Of a DNA stretch of 31,385 bases, positions 1 to 8,440 are shown in pieces (within the stretch, counting starts at the first letter, position 1; each line of letters opens with the position of its first letter). The notes beneath the pieces are model-generated. The model did not search any database. It was given only the letters and a program-made list of their open reading frames with translations, and was not told the origin of the DNA. Where the stretch lies: assembly GCA_910587955.1 (NCBI GenBank), contig CAJUNN010000036.1, positions 839 to 32,223 on the forward strand, read 5' to 3'. A program made the position numbers and the translations under genes. Origin of the DNA: an uncultured Lachnospiraceae bacterium. Its GTDB lineage: Bacteria > Bacillota > Clostridia > Lachnospirales > Lachnospiraceae.

Positions 1-296
1 GGTCACAAATTCATGTGCCCGTAATTCCTTCTCGGCTTTGTACGGGCTTCTGCTGATTTATTCCAGTCCCGCATCCGCCCTTCCAAATCTCCTCCTTTAG
101 AAGGATTTCCGGTCACAAATTCATGTGCCCGTAATTCCTTCTTGGCTTTGTACGGGCTTCTGCTGTTTTTATTCCAGTCCCGCATCCGCCCTTCCAAATC
201 CCCTCCTTTAGAAGGATTTCCGGTCACAAATTCATGTGCCCGTAATTCCTTCTCGGCTTTGTACGGGCTTCTGCTGTTTTTATTCCAGTCCCGCAA
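1..296 (-). repeat. Tandem array of ~110-bp structured repeats, at least 2.5 units, cut by the window edge
   Basis: The block beginning GGTCACAAATTCATGTGCCC recurs at 1, 111 and 222, giving a period of 110-111 bp with only a few differences between units. Read on the minus strand, each unit begins TAAAAACAGCAGAAGCCCG and ends GCGGGACTGGAA. A 7-bp stem, AGAAGGA (99-105) with TCCTTCT (136-142), encloses a smaller hairpin CACA (114-117)/TGTG (124-127). The unit can be aligned with the elements at 5045-5147 and 15979-16084. There are no unique spacers, so this is not CRISPR. The array continues off the left edge. Its right end overlaps the scpA stop codon and last four codons. Confidence 0.9.
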
Positions 297-1050
297 AATC
301 TGCTTCCCGGGCCTCAATTACAATCTCCCCGAAGGTCTCCTCCTGCCGCACCATAAGCCTTCCGGTCTTCATCAGCTCTAAAACAGCCAAAAACGTGACA
401 ATCACGTGCATCTTGCTTTTCTTGGCCTCTCCCTCCAGCAGGGTGCGGAAACTGCATCTGGGCTTTCCCGCAAGACATGCTTCCACATAGGACATCTTGT
501 CCTCCAGGCTGACTTCTTCCTTCTCAATGGTGCCGAACTTGCTGCGCACCGGATCGATCTTGTTTTCCTGCTTTTTAAGGATGGAGCGGAATACCTCGTG
601 GAGCTTCTGCAAAGTCAGATCCCCCACCAGCTCCGTGAGATCCACAGGCTCCACATAGGATGCCACCTCTGCAGGAATGGTTGCCTCTTTGTAGAGAACT
701 TTCCCTGCCAGGCCTGCCCGGTCCCGGAGCTCGCAGGCCATATATTTGTACATCTTATATTCCAGAAGACGTTCCACCAGCTCCGCCCTGGGATCAATCT
801 CTTCCCCTTCCTCGTCCACCTCCGCCGGGAGCAGCATCTTGGCCTTGATCTCCAGCAGGGTAGCAGCCATCACCAGAAATTCGCTCATCACATTTAAATC
901 CCTGGATTCCATGGCACGGATGTATTCCATATACTGATCGGTAATGGTCACGATGGGAATGTCGTAAATATCAATTTTATTGCTCTCAATCAAATGCAGG
1001 AGGAGATCCAGCGGTCCCTCAAAAACAGGCAGCTTTACCGGGATTCCCAT
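280..1050 (-). CDS. scpA: Segregation and condensation protein A (ScpA)
   Basis: ScpA is the kleisin subunit of the bacterial SMC-ScpA-ScpB condensin, which organises and segregates the chromosome. The 256-residue product fits the family length. It opens with the hallmark kleisin N-terminus (VFEGPLDLLLHLIESNKIDI, residues 9-28), which binds the SMC neck. A charged middle follows, and the C-terminal winged helix (about residues 205-250, FLAVLELMKTGRLMVRQEETFGEIVIE) would bind the SMC head. The start overlaps the end of the upstream metallophosphoesterase gene by 16 bp, suggesting coupled translation. scpB, the usual next gene, would lie beyond the left edge. The last four codons and the stop (AGLE-stop) match the 3' end of the tandem repeat unit, so the array has probably supplied the present C-terminus. 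Confidence 0.95.
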   Translation of the reverse strand: MGIPVKLPVFEGPLDLLLHLIESNKIDIYDIPIVTITDQYMEYIRAMESRDLNVMSEFLVMAATLLEIKAKMLLPAEVDEEGEEIDPRAELVERLLEYKMYKYMACELRDRAGLAGKVLYKEATIPAEVASYVEPVDLTELVGDLTLQKLHEVFRSILKKQENKIDPVRSKFGTIEKEEVSLEDKMSYVEACLAGKPRCSFRTLLEGEAKKSKMHVIVTFLAVLELMKTGRLMVRQEETFGEIVIEAREADFAGLE

Positions 1051-1874
1051 AATTTTCTTCCCCTTTCTGCCGTTCCTTCCTTAAGACGAATGACCGAGAG
1101 TTCGGCCGGATTGAAAACCCGGAGGTTCACCGTGTGGGTCCCAAGCCCCCGGCTTACAACCAAATCCCGTCCGTTCTTTTGGAAATGTCCCGCATCGTAT
1201 CTGGGAAAAAGCCTGGCTTGGGGCGTGATAACCCCGCCGATCCCCGGGATCCGGATGATCCCGCCGTGAAGATGGCCGGAAACCGTCAGATCCGCTCCCC
1301 ATCCGGCATACTCGTCAAAATAGACGGGATTGTGGGCCAGAAGCACATTGTACCTATCCGGATCCGGCTCTCCCAAGGCCTCTGTCAGCTCTTCCCTTCG
1401 GAACTGCTCCCGGTGAAGCTTTTTATAATATTTCCGATCCAGTTCAAACCCGTAAATGTTAAGCCGCACTCCCTCTTTCTCAAAGACGGTCTTTTCGTTC
1501 TCCAGAAGGCACACGCCACACTCCCTTAAGGCGCCTGCATACTCCCGGTACATATCCCCGTAAACTTGGGGATAGATCCGCATCCGGTATTCGTGATTGC
1601 CGTTGCCGTAAAAGACGGGATACCGGCGCTTCCGGAGATTTTGAAACAGCTCCAGGGCCGGGGCAAAAGAACTTTCCGTGTGTGAAATCAGCATATCGCC
1701 TGCCACCAGCACTGCATCCGGCCGTTCCCTGTCAATGGCAGCCAGCAGTCTTTCGTTCCCCGGCCCGTAAGTCCGGTTATGCAGATCTGCCAGAAGCACA
1801 AAAGTCAGCCCCCCAAAATCTTTGGGGAGCTTTCCTGTTTTGAGATTGTAATAAAAGGTTTTAAATTCTGACAT
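1035..1874 (-). CDS. Metallophosphoesterase, calcineurin-like (YkuE/YaeI type)
   Basis: This 279-residue protein is a binuclear metal phosphoesterase. The metal-ligand motifs appear in order: LLADLHNRTYG (DxH, about residues 27-37), LVAGDML (GD, about 56-62), YGNGNHEY (GNHE, about 88-95), LLAHNP (about 177-182) and VSGHLHGG (GHxH, about 197-204). The order and the small N-terminal beta strand resemble the YkuE/YaeI-like group, several of which act on lipid-linked phosphates. No signal peptide or membrane segment is evident, so the substrate is unknown. The ATG has an AAGGA Shine-Dalgarno 5 nt upstream that overlaps the stop codon of the upstream MCP gene. The 3' end overlaps scpA. It is probably the third gene of a four-gene transcript. 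Confidence 0.9.
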   Translation of the reverse strand: MSEFKTFYYNLKTGKLPKDFGGLTFVLLADLHNRTYGPGNERLLAAIDRERPDAVLVAGDMLISHTESSFAPALELFQNLRKRRYPVFYGNGNHEYRMRIYPQVYGDMYREYAGALRECGVCLLENEKTVFEKEGVRLNIYGFELDRKYYKKLHREQFRREELTEALGEPDPDRYNVLLAHNPVYFDEYAGWGADLTVSGHLHGGIIRIPGIGGVITPQARLFPRYDAGHFQKNGRDLVVSRGLGTHTVNLRVFNPAELSVIRLKEGTAERGRKLWESR

Positions 1875-1882
1875 AGAAATCC

Positions 1883-2824
1883 TTATTTCGAGGTATACTC
1901 ATTGATAATAGGCGGAATCTGGGCCATCATATTGTCAATATCCTCAAACATCGTACTCTTGGTTGTTCCCAGCTTGCTGGCCTGGTTGATATGCTTCACA
2001 ACCTCCTGGTACTGATCCTTGAGCTGGACAAAAAACCCGCACAGCTGATCCAGAGCCGACTTGGAATTTCCAATTACGTCGGAGATCTCCGCATGAACTG
2101 TTGTGGCGCTTTCCGCAGACTTGGTAATCTCGTCAAACCTTTCATAGGTCTGATTGACCTTTTCAAAGCTGGCATCCAAGGCCTGCTGAGAGGTAGCGAT
2201 GCTGCTGCTGAGCTGATCCGTTCCCCGTTCTACCTCATGAATACCGGAATCAACCTCTCCCGTAAGCCCCTTGATCTCATCCGCAAGCTTCTTCACTTCC
2301 ACAGCTACCACCGCAAAACCTTTTCCCTGCTGCCCTGCTCTGGCTGCCTCAATGGAAGCATTGATGGCAAGAAGGTTGGTCTGCTCGGCAATAGACACAA
2401 TCCTGGAAGTACACTGTTTGATCTTAGCCACTGCCTGCTGCAGATCCTCAAAGGTACTTTCCATCTCACTGAAATAAGTTTCCACCTGCCTGGAGCTGGT
2501 TTTCAGCTCCTCCACCTCATTCTGGGCCCCGGCCACAGACTGGGCAATGGTGTCCTTAACGGTCACAAATTCCCCGGACGCCTCCTCAATACTGGTAAAA
2601 TTCTGTCCGAAATCCTGCAGCCTTCCCTCAAAATGTTCTGCTTCCGCAATCACCTTCCCAAAAGATCCGCGAATCTTCCGAAGCTCTTCCAGGGAATTCA
2701 CTTCTTTCTGCACAAGCTCTGTGTGATAATCCTTCAGCGTCTTCATTACATGCAGCACCGGATTCAGTGTCTTCTCCCTTGCCGGAAGGCCTGCCGCCTG
2801 CTGTCTGTTCTTTTTCCCAAACAA
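1883..2824 (-). CDS. Soluble methyl-accepting chemotaxis-type signalling protein
   Basis: This 313-residue protein lacks membrane segments. Its first 100 residues are predicted helical. A receptor signalling domain follows, with the hairpin tip motif IAEQTNLLAINASIEAARAG (about residues 145-164) and GKGFAVVAVEVKKLADEI just after it; this region contacts CheA/CheW in chemoreceptor arrays. The arms are short and the C-terminal ~60 residues carry no recognisable sensor. The start is TTG, with a strong AAAGGGGGAG Shine-Dalgarno 7 nt upstream. It begins 15 bp after the FIST gene ends, so the FIST protein is a natural candidate for the ligand-sensing partner. Neither che genes nor flagellar genes are present in the window. 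Confidence 0.9.
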   Translation of the reverse strand: MFGKKNRQQAAGLPAREKTLNPVLHVMKTLKDYHTELVQKEVNSLEELRKIRGSFGKVIAEAEHFEGRLQDFGQNFTSIEEASGEFVTVKDTIAQSVAGAQNEVEELKTSSRQVETYFSEMESTFEDLQQAVAKIKQCTSRIVSIAEQTNLLAINASIEAARAGQQGKGFAVVAVEVKKLADEIKGLTGEVDSGIHEVERGTDQLSSSIATSQQALDASFEKVNQTYERFDEITKSAESATTVHAEISDVIGNSKSALDQLCGFFVQLKDQYQEVVKHINQASKLGTTKSTMFEDIDNMMAQIPPIINEYTSK

Positions 2825-2839
2825 TATGGTTCTCCCCCT

Positions 2840-3895
2840 TTACTCAAATACTGCACAGGACATAGACTGGTTGATAAAGCGGTTATTATAATGCTCTCCC
2901 AATCCTACCAGGCCTGCGTGATTTCCAAGTACGCCCATCTCGCTTAAATATTCCTGCATATAGTGATTCTGGCTGAACAGCAGATAACGGAACAGGCAGT
3001 TGATGGAAAATACTGCCGAAACCCTGGGAAAATCCTGCTGAATTTTTTGAACCGTATTTTTTACGATGGCTTTGTAATCACCCAGCTGCAGAAGCACGAG
3101 AACGTCCGAGTCATTTACCTGCCGGTAACAGGTCAGGGCATCCCCAACCACCTCTTTGATGGATACGATGCAGATATCGTCCCCGTTCAGCTTTCCGAAC
3201 GGATTCTGAAACGTACGGGTCTCAATCTCCTGCTCCGAAATATGTAAAATATTCTGATACACCTGCCGGGCAGGCTGGCCGTTTAAAGCTCCGATCAGGT
3301 AGCGGGATTTATCTGTCTGGGAAGCAATAAAGCGGTAGTCTTTCATCTGATGGTAAATATTTTCCTTATAGGCTTTTACCCTGCCGTTCAAATTCTTGAT
3401 GATTCCGTAGGCAACCGCATCCTGGTACACCCTGCCGTTAGCGGATACCTTATTGGCGTCTCCCGTTCCCCCTATCAGGGAAATTCCTCTTTGTTTGAGC
3501 ACTGAATAAATGGTCGTCAGCACACAGGCGTCATTTCCGGCACAGAAGTCAATACAAATGGTGTTTTCCATAGAGCCGTTTACCGTTTTCACGTCCTCAA
3601 TCAAACGGTCAATGTACTTAACCGGCATCACAGAAGCCTCCTCCAGAACGTTCACCGCCGCATGGACCCCGTCCAGGAACGCAATTACGCCTACTCCCTT
3701 TTCCACTACTTTGGTATCATAACACATACCCACACACCCGATGCTTGGAACACCCGGATATAACTTCTCCAGTTCTCTCACATGGGTTTCAAACTGATCA
3801 CCGTTGGAAAACAGCATAATAAACTGCGGATTGCTAAGCCCGCGGACTGCTTCCGCCAGATTTCCATACTGGCTCTTTCCATAAAACTGTCTCAT
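2840..3895 (-). CDS. FIST domain (N and C) sensory protein
   Basis: The product (351 residues from the chosen start) matches the FIST signal-transduction family: FIST_N at about residues 15-200 (for example GVPSIGCVGMCYD, GVGVIAFLDGV and SLIGGTGDANK) and FIST_C over the remainder (GDALTCYRQVNDSDVLVLLQ, VSAVFSINCLFRYLLF). FIST domains are predicted cytoplasmic small-ligand sensors, often thought to bind amino acids or their derivatives. ATG 3895 is preferred because AGAGG lies 9 nt upstream. An in-frame ATG at 3919 and a TTG at 3931 exist but have no ribosome binding site. The consensus promoter at 3998-4026 drives this gene and the soluble MCP behind it, forming a two-gene sensor module. Confidence 0.85.
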   Translation of the reverse strand: MRQFYGKSQYGNLAEAVRGLSNPQFIMLFSNGDQFETHVRELEKLYPGVPSIGCVGMCYDTKVVEKGVGVIAFLDGVHAAVNVLEEASVMPVKYIDRLIEDVKTVNGSMENTICIDFCAGNDACVLTTIYSVLKQRGISLIGGTGDANKVSANGRVYQDAVAYGIIKNLNGRVKAYKENIYHQMKDYRFIASQTDKSRYLIGALNGQPARQVYQNILHISEQEIETRTFQNPFGKLNGDDICIVSIKEVVGDALTCYRQVNDSDVLVLLQLGDYKAIVKNTVQKIQQDFPRVSAVFSINCLFRYLLFSQNHYMQEYLSEMGVLGNHAGLVGLGEHYNNRFINQSMSCAVFE

Positions 3896-3997
3896 TTTGC
3901 CGTTCCTCTTTTCTTCCATATTTTGAATCAATCAATAAACGAAATCTATGGATGCGCCCGCCTGAACCAAGAATGAAACACTACGGGCAACATTAAC

Positions 3998-4026
3998 ATT
4001 ATATGGGATTTCCATGGACACGTCAA
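3998..4026 (-). promoter_or_regulatory. Sigma-A promoter of the FIST-MCP-phosphoesterase-scpA operon
   Basis: On the minus strand, TTGACG (4021-4026) is followed by a 17-bp spacer and TATAAT (3998-4003). This is a near-perfect housekeeping promoter about 100 bp upstream of the FIST start. No other promoter of comparable quality was noticed between here and scpA, where genes are 15 bp apart or overlapping. Confidence 0.8.
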
Positions 4027-4065
4027 CATCTAAAACAGGCCCCGGCTCTCCTCCGCCTCCAAAAT

Positions 4066-4929
4066 CTACTGCCTATACTCCAAAAGCCCTTTGAGCACTT
4101 TTTTCACTCCGCCCTCCCCATTTCCGGCGGTGCAGTATTTGCAGCGGCTCTGTATAGTCTCCTTTGCATTCCCCATTGCCACAGAGCAGATCCCCGGCAG
4201 CAGCATGGCCGGCAAATCATTTTCACTGTCCCCCATTACAAGAATCTCACCCAGTGTAATATCCAGATCTTGGATGTATTCCAGAAGGCCGCTTCCCTTG
4301 TTAATCCGGGGCATGGTGATCTCCATATCTCCCATGTTGGTGCAGACGGCCGTAACGCCTTCTGCGGACACAAGCTTCCCCGTCACCCGCTTCGCCGCTT
4401 CCTCCATCCGGTAGCAGACCGCATTCAGTTTATAGATCTGTTTCCGCTCCAGCTCCTGCCTTTTGCAAAACCGCAGTTCCTTCCGCCAGGTTTCCAGCTC
4501 CGCAGCCGCTTTTTCGGCACTGTGTCCGTGGCTTAATATCAGCGGAAGCAGCACCTCCCGGGAGTAGCGCCGGTACTCCTGAAGACTCAGCAGCATATAC
4601 TGGCCGCTGTGGGTAAAATAGGACAGGATAAATCCCTCCTCCTCCAGCAGGGCCTCCACCCGTCTCACCAAATCTGCAGGCAGAGGATGGCTGGCAACCT
4701 GCTTCCCTTCCCCGTCGTAAATCTCAGAGCCGTTGCAGCAGATAATGCCGCCCCGGATCCCGGCCTCCCCGGCTATGCGGCTGGCGCTCCTGTAATCCCG
4801 GCCTGTGTTGACTACAATCCGGATGCCCCGATCCTGGATTTCGGCAATGGTCTCCTTCATGTCCGGCTCCACTTTGTTTTCCTGATTGAGAAGGGTTCCG
4901 TCTAAATCTATAGAAATCAGTTTTATCAT
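4066..4929 (-). CDS. Cof-type HAD-IIB family phosphatase
   Basis: This is a 287-residue haloacid dehalogenase hydrolase. Motif I is IDLDGTLLN (residues 7-15, catalytic Asp8 and Asp10), motif II is VVNTGR (Thr42 region), motif III is a lysine around residue 212 (RINKGSGL), and motif IV is VMGDSENDLPAM (about residues 232-243). The large C2B cap between motifs II and III identifies the Cof/YidA group, which dephosphorylates sugar phosphates, nucleotides or flavin precursors. The exact substrate cannot be read from sequence. The start ATG has GGAG 9-10 nt upstream. It is separated from the beta-glucoside operon by a terminator and a dispersed repeat, so it is probably transcribed alone. Confidence 0.93.
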   Translation of the reverse strand: MIKLISIDLDGTLLNQENKVEPDMKETIAEIQDRGIRIVVNTGRDYRSASRIAGEAGIRGGIICCNGSEIYDGEGKQVASHPLPADLVRRVEALLEEEGFILSYFTHSGQYMLLSLQEYRRYSREVLLPLILSHGHSAEKAAAELETWRKELRFCKRQELERKQIYKLNAVCYRMEEAAKRVTGKLVSAEGVTAVCTNMGDMEITMPRINKGSGLLEYIQDLDITLGEILVMGDSENDLPAMLLPGICSVAMGNAKETIQSRCKYCTAGNGEGGVKKVLKGLLEYRQ

Positions 4930-4961
4930 TTGTTTTTTCTCCGTCTCTTGTGTCTGGTTCT

Positions 4962-4967
4962 ACTATA
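4962..4967 (-). promoter_or_regulatory. Possible extended -10 element for the HAD gene
   Basis: On the minus strand TGTTATAGT gives an extended -10 (TG, one base, TATAGT) about 33 bp upstream of the HAD start. No good -35 hexamer lies at the usual distance, so this is a tentative call. Confidence 0.35.
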
Positions 4968-4992
4968 ACACATCTTCTGCCAAAATACCCGT

Positions 4993-5032
4993 TAAAAATA
5001 CCGGCCTCCCGAAAAAAAGAGACCGGTATTTT
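4993..5032 (-). terminator. Rho-independent terminator of the beta-glucoside operon (possibly bidirectional)
   Basis: A perfect 10-bp inverted repeat, AAAATACCGG (4995-5004) with CCGGTATTTT (5023-5032), is extended inward by CTC/GAG around an A-rich (plus) or T-rich (minus) loop. On the minus strand the stem runs into TATTTTTAA. It lies just after the structured repeat that follows the 6-phospho-beta-glucosidase gene and just before the HAD gene. Confidence 0.8.
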
Positions 5033-5044
5033 CCTTCTATAAAA

Positions 5045-5147
5045 AGTTCCGCTATATCCCTGCCAATTCCCCCTTACCAGAAGAGTTTTCAGCCGCTTTC
5101 GCATCTGCAAATCCTTCTGGGTATTGTTCGGGATTCCGCTGTTTAAA
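5045..5147 (-). repeat. Dispersed structured repeat, copy B, overlapping a stop codon
   Basis: Read on the minus strand, the element starts at the TAA stop of the 6-phospho-beta-glucosidase gene (TTTAAACAGCGGAATCCCG) and ends AGCGGAACT. It aligns along its length with the copy at 15979-16084. Conserved blocks are AACAGCGGAATCCCG, GCGGCTG, GTAAGGGGG, GCAGGGAT and AGCGGAACT. The central stem is CCAGAAG/CTTCTGG (plus positions 5077-5083 and 5114-5120). The other copy has GGCACGG/CCGTGCC there, so the pairing is kept while the bases change. Confidence 0.85.
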
Positions 5148-6570
5148 GGGCCTCCCCCAGATCTTCCCCGTTTGACCCAATCACCCTCTGATACCAGTAA
5201 AAGCTGTCTTTCTTGTAACGCTTTTGGGTACCTGTGCCGTCGTCATTCAAATCCACATAGATAAATCCGTACCGCTTGCTCATCTCCCCCGTGGACTGGG
5301 AGACCAGATCGATGCAGCCCCAGGTAGTGTAGCCCAGAATCTCTACCCCGTCGTCAACTGCCAGGCGAAGCTGCCGGATATGCTCTCTCAAATAGCTGAT
5401 CCGGTAATCGTCATGGACCTTTTCATCCTCCGTGAGAATATCTCTGGCTCCCAAGCCGTTTTCCACCACAAACAGCGGCTTTGCATAGCGGGTATAGAAA
5501 TCATTCGCCACAATGCGCAGGCCCGCCGGGTCAATGGACCATCCCCACTGGCTGGTCTTCAAATAGGGATTTTCAAACACGGCCCTCCCGCTGTTGTTCG
5601 AGAGATCCACCTTGCAAAGGTCCACCGGCATCCGGCTCATATAGTAGCTGAAGGGAATGTAATCTCCGGTTCCCTCCTTCAGGATCCGGAAATCCTCCTC
5701 CCGCATATCCACCGAAAGCTGTTCTTCGCGGATCCGCTTCCGCCAGTAATAAGGGTACTCCCCTTTTAGCAGCACGTCCAGATAAGCATAGGTGTACTCC
5801 TGATTGGATTTCTGGGCCAAAAGCACATCTTCCGGGCTGCAGGTGGGGGGATAGGCTATAGCCGCCTCCATCATAGCGCTAATATAGGATCCGGGAATGA
5901 TCTCGTGGCAAAGCTTTACGCATTTTGCATTGGCCACAAACTGATTGTGGGCCACCTGGTACTGCAGCTCTTTCAAAGAATCGCCGGGACGGAGCAGTAC
6001 CCCGCCGTTTTGGTAGAGAAAGCCTTTCATAAAAATGAAATTGATCTCATTGAAGGTAATCCAGTACTTCACCTTTTCCCGGTATCTGGTAAACATGGTT
6101 TCTGCATAGCGCGCAAAAAGATCAATAAGCGTCCTGTTTTTCCAGCCCCCGTATTTCCTAAGAAGCGCTACCGGCATCTCGCAGTGAGATAAGGTTACCA
6201 GCGGCTCTATGCCGAGCCTGCGGCACTCGTCAAACAACTCATCGTAATGCCGGAGAGCTTTCTCATTTGGTTCTTCGTCGTCCCCATTCGGGAAAATCCG
6301 GCTCCAGGGAACGGACAGGCGGAAACATTTAAATCCCATTTCCGCAAACAGACAGAGATCCGCCCGCCAGGTATGGTAAAAATCAATGGCCGTATGGCAG
6401 GGATAGTAATAATCCGGGTTTAATGAAAGCTCCAGCTCATCCTTTCCGTAAGTCTCCCGGCACAAAAGATCTGCCGTACTCAGTCCCTTGCCGTCCTCCC
6501 GGAAAGCACCCTCGCACTGGTTGGCGGAAACGGCCCCGCCCCACAGGAAATGTTCGGAAAATTTTCTCAT
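5143..6570 (-). CDS. 6-phospho-beta-glucosidase, glycoside hydrolase family 1
   Basis: This 475-residue GH1 enzyme hydrolyses beta-glucoside 6-phosphates delivered by the PTS. The N-terminal FLWGGAVSANQCEGAF motif, the acid/base glutamate in TFNEIN (Glu175) and the nucleophile in VVENGLGA (Glu370) are all present. The C-terminal SQSTGEMSKRYGF carries the Ser-Lys-Tyr pattern that binds the 6-phosphate and separates phospho-glycosidases from plain beta-glucosidases. The AAGGAGC ribosome site lies 7 nt before the ATG, and the start is only 13 bp after the PTS gene stop. It is therefore the third gene of licT-PTS-bgl. The stop codon is embedded in a structured repeat. Confidence 0.95.
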   Translation of the reverse strand: MRKFSEHFLWGGAVSANQCEGAFREDGKGLSTADLLCRETYGKDELELSLNPDYYYPCHTAIDFYHTWRADLCLFAEMGFKCFRLSVPWSRIFPNGDDEEPNEKALRHYDELFDECRRLGIEPLVTLSHCEMPVALLRKYGGWKNRTLIDLFARYAETMFTRYREKVKYWITFNEINFIFMKGFLYQNGGVLLRPGDSLKELQYQVAHNQFVANAKCVKLCHEIIPGSYISAMMEAAIAYPPTCSPEDVLLAQKSNQEYTYAYLDVLLKGEYPYYWRKRIREEQLSVDMREEDFRILKEGTGDYIPFSYYMSRMPVDLCKVDLSNNSGRAVFENPYLKTSQWGWSIDPAGLRIVANDFYTRYAKPLFVVENGLGARDILTEDEKVHDDYRISYLREHIRQLRLAVDDGVEILGYTTWGCIDLVSQSTGEMSKRYGFIYVDLNDDGTGTQKRYKKDSFYWYQRVIGSNGEDLGEAL

Positions 6571-6583
6571 TTTTTAAGCTCCT

Positions 6584-8440
6584 TTATTCCATATGAAAAA
6601 TGACACTGCCGGTTTTTACCCTTCCATGAGCAGCCAGCGAAATATCCCTGCAGATTTCCTCATTTGTGACAATCACAGGAGTAACCAGGTTATAGCCCTG
6701 TGCCTCCAGCTCCTCCTTGTCAAATGCAATCAGTTTATCACCTATACGAACCCTGTCTCCCACCTTTACGAATTCCCGGAAACCGTTCCCCTCATTCATT
6801 ACCGTATTCAGCCCGATATGAATCAAAATCTCCGCTCCGTTTGCCGCCTTGATTCCAACGGCATGTTTTGACGGAAGCAAGACCGACACAATCCCTTCAC
6901 AGGGTGCGGCAACCGTCTGGTTTTCGGGAACGATGGCGCAGCCCAGCCCTACGATGCCCTTAGAAAAGACCTCATCCCCAATCTCGGCAAGCTCCATTAC
7001 TTTCCCATCCAGGGGAGCACACACATCCAGTTCCCGCACTGAAAGGATGTCTCCTCCGTCCTTTTCTTCACCGGAAACCGCCCGGTAATCTTCCATCTCG
7101 CTCTCCGGTATGGCCCAGAAATAAGTGAGCAGAGTCCCGATTGCAAAAGCCGCAGCCACGGCGATCAGGATCCCGTGGAGGGGAACGTAGGACATAAATG
7201 CCAGGGAAAATACATTGTGCAGCACATAGGCATTCTCTGCCGTTTGAAACAGCCCCGCAATTCCTCCGCCTATGCAGCCGGCAATCATAGCTGTGGGAAT
7301 CAGACGCTTGTGCTTTAGCACGACCCCATATAACGTGGGTTCTCCCACGCCGGCCAGCAGCTGGGAAGAAAGGCAGGAGGCCGCCACAGCCCTCATTTTG
7401 GAATGCTTCTCTGCTTTCAGATACGCCCCAAAGGCAATCCCGGCCGTTCCGTAGTTGGAGGCAACGCCGCCGGTCCCCTCATAGGGGTCCAGCCCGGTTC
7501 TCGAAAGAGCGTCAAAGCAGATAGGAGCAAGCCCCCAATGTATCCCGAAGATAACCATAATCTGATAAAACATGCCCAGGACCGCGCCTGCAATCATAGT
7601 ATTTAAGTGGAACAGATAGGAAACCGCACCTGCAATTCCGTCGGAAATAATGGTTCCGAAAGGTCCGAAGACCAGAGTTCCCAAAGGTACCAGCAGGCCC
7701 AGTTCCAGAAATGGCACCAGGAAAAAAGCAATTCCATCCGGCACTTTTTTGCGCAGGAATTTATCGAGAGAGGCGTAGAGCAGAATGATAATAAATATCG
7801 GCAAAATGGAAGTGCCGTAATCTATCGCCTTTAGGGGAATGCCTAAGAAGCTTGTATCTGCCGATCCGATAAGGCTCTGGAAGTTGGGATCGAGAAGAGC
7901 CGCTCCTAGCACTGCTCCCACATACTGATTCACATTCAGCTGCTGGGAAAGGGTAAATCCTATGAGAACCGGCAGGAAATAGAACACTGCATTGGCCGCC
8001 GCAGTCAGCACCAGGCTGGTGGGATCCGCCTCCCCCAGCACGCCGAAATTCACCAGCGCCGAGAGAATAGCGCGGATCAGCGCGCTTCCGCAGATGGCGG
8101 GCAAAAGCGGCGTGACGGAACCGGAAATACAGCGGATCACGAAATCGGCAATCCCGCCCTGCTTGATTTTTTTATGTGCTTCTTTGCTCTGTTTCAGCTC
8201 GATCTGATCCTGGACGGCATTGAAATATCTCGCCACGGAAGGCCCGATGACGATCTGGTACTGTCCTCCTTTGTTTACTACAGACAGCACAAACTTCATT
8301 TTCTCGATAGCCGCCGTGTCCGCTCTGCCGTCGTCTGCCAGCCGGAACCTGAGCCTGGTGGCACAGTGGACCAAAGACATAATATTTTTTTCTCCTCCAA
8401 GAAGCCGGATCAGCTCCCTGCTCTCGTCAATCACACTCAT
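6584..8440 (-). CDS. PTS beta-glucoside transporter, fused EIIBCA
   Basis: This 618-residue, three-domain permease imports and phosphorylates beta-glucosides. The EIIB domain is N-terminal (residues 1-85) with phospho-Cys26 in HCATRLRF. The EIIC membrane domain follows (about 100-450), with many hydrophobic helices and the GITEPAIYG-like motif here read as GVGEPTLYG. The C-terminal EIIA-Glc-like domain (about 485-618) contains the phospho-His in AEILIHIGLNTV. The start ATG at 8440 is chosen because AAGGAAG lies 6 nt upstream and it aligns with the EIIB N-terminus; a TTG at 8464 lacks support. It overlaps the end of licT by 14 bp, indicating translational coupling. Confidence 0.95.
   Translation of the reverse strand: MSVIDESRELIRLLGGEKNIMSLVHCATRLRFRLADDGRADTAAIEKMKFVLSVVNKGGQYQIVIGPSVARYFNAVQDQIELKQSKEAHKKIKQGGIADFVIRCISGSVTPLLPAICGSALIRAILSALVNFGVLGEADPTSLVLTAAANAVFYFLPVLIGFTLSQQLNVNQYVGAVLGAALLDPNFQSLIGSADTSFLGIPLKAIDYGTSILPIFIIILLYASLDKFLRKKVPDGIAFFLVPFLELGLLVPLGTLVFGPFGTIISDGIAGAVSYLFHLNTMIAGAVLGMFYQIMVIFGIHWGLAPICFDALSRTGLDPYEGTGGVASNYGTAGIAFGAYLKAEKHSKMRAVAASCLSSQLLAGVGEPTLYGVVLKHKRLIPTAMIAGCIGGGIAGLFQTAENAYVLHNVFSLAFMSYVPLHGILIAVAAAFAIGTLLTYFWAIPESEMEDYRAVSGEEKDGGDILSVRELDVCAPLDGKVMELAEIGDEVFSKGIVGLGCAIVPENQTVAAPCEGIVSVLLPSKHAVGIKAANGAEILIHIGLNTVMNEGNGFREFVKVGDRVRIGDKLIAFDKEELEAQGYNLVTPVIVTNEEICRDISLAAHGRVKTGSVIFHME

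Noticed and set aside
1..296. CRISPR array
   Set aside because: The whole ~110-bp unit is repeated with no unique spacers of constant length.
3..317. Minus-strand reading frame with a repeated RDWNKNSRSPYKA peptide
   Set aside because: It is a translation of the 110-bp tandem repeat, overlaps scpA in another frame, and the related repeats elsewhere differ in frame and encode no shared peptide.
1991..2947. Long plus-strand frame opposite the soluble MCP and FIST genes
   Set aside because: It is the antisense shadow of two well-supported genes; no ribosome site and no recognisable domain.
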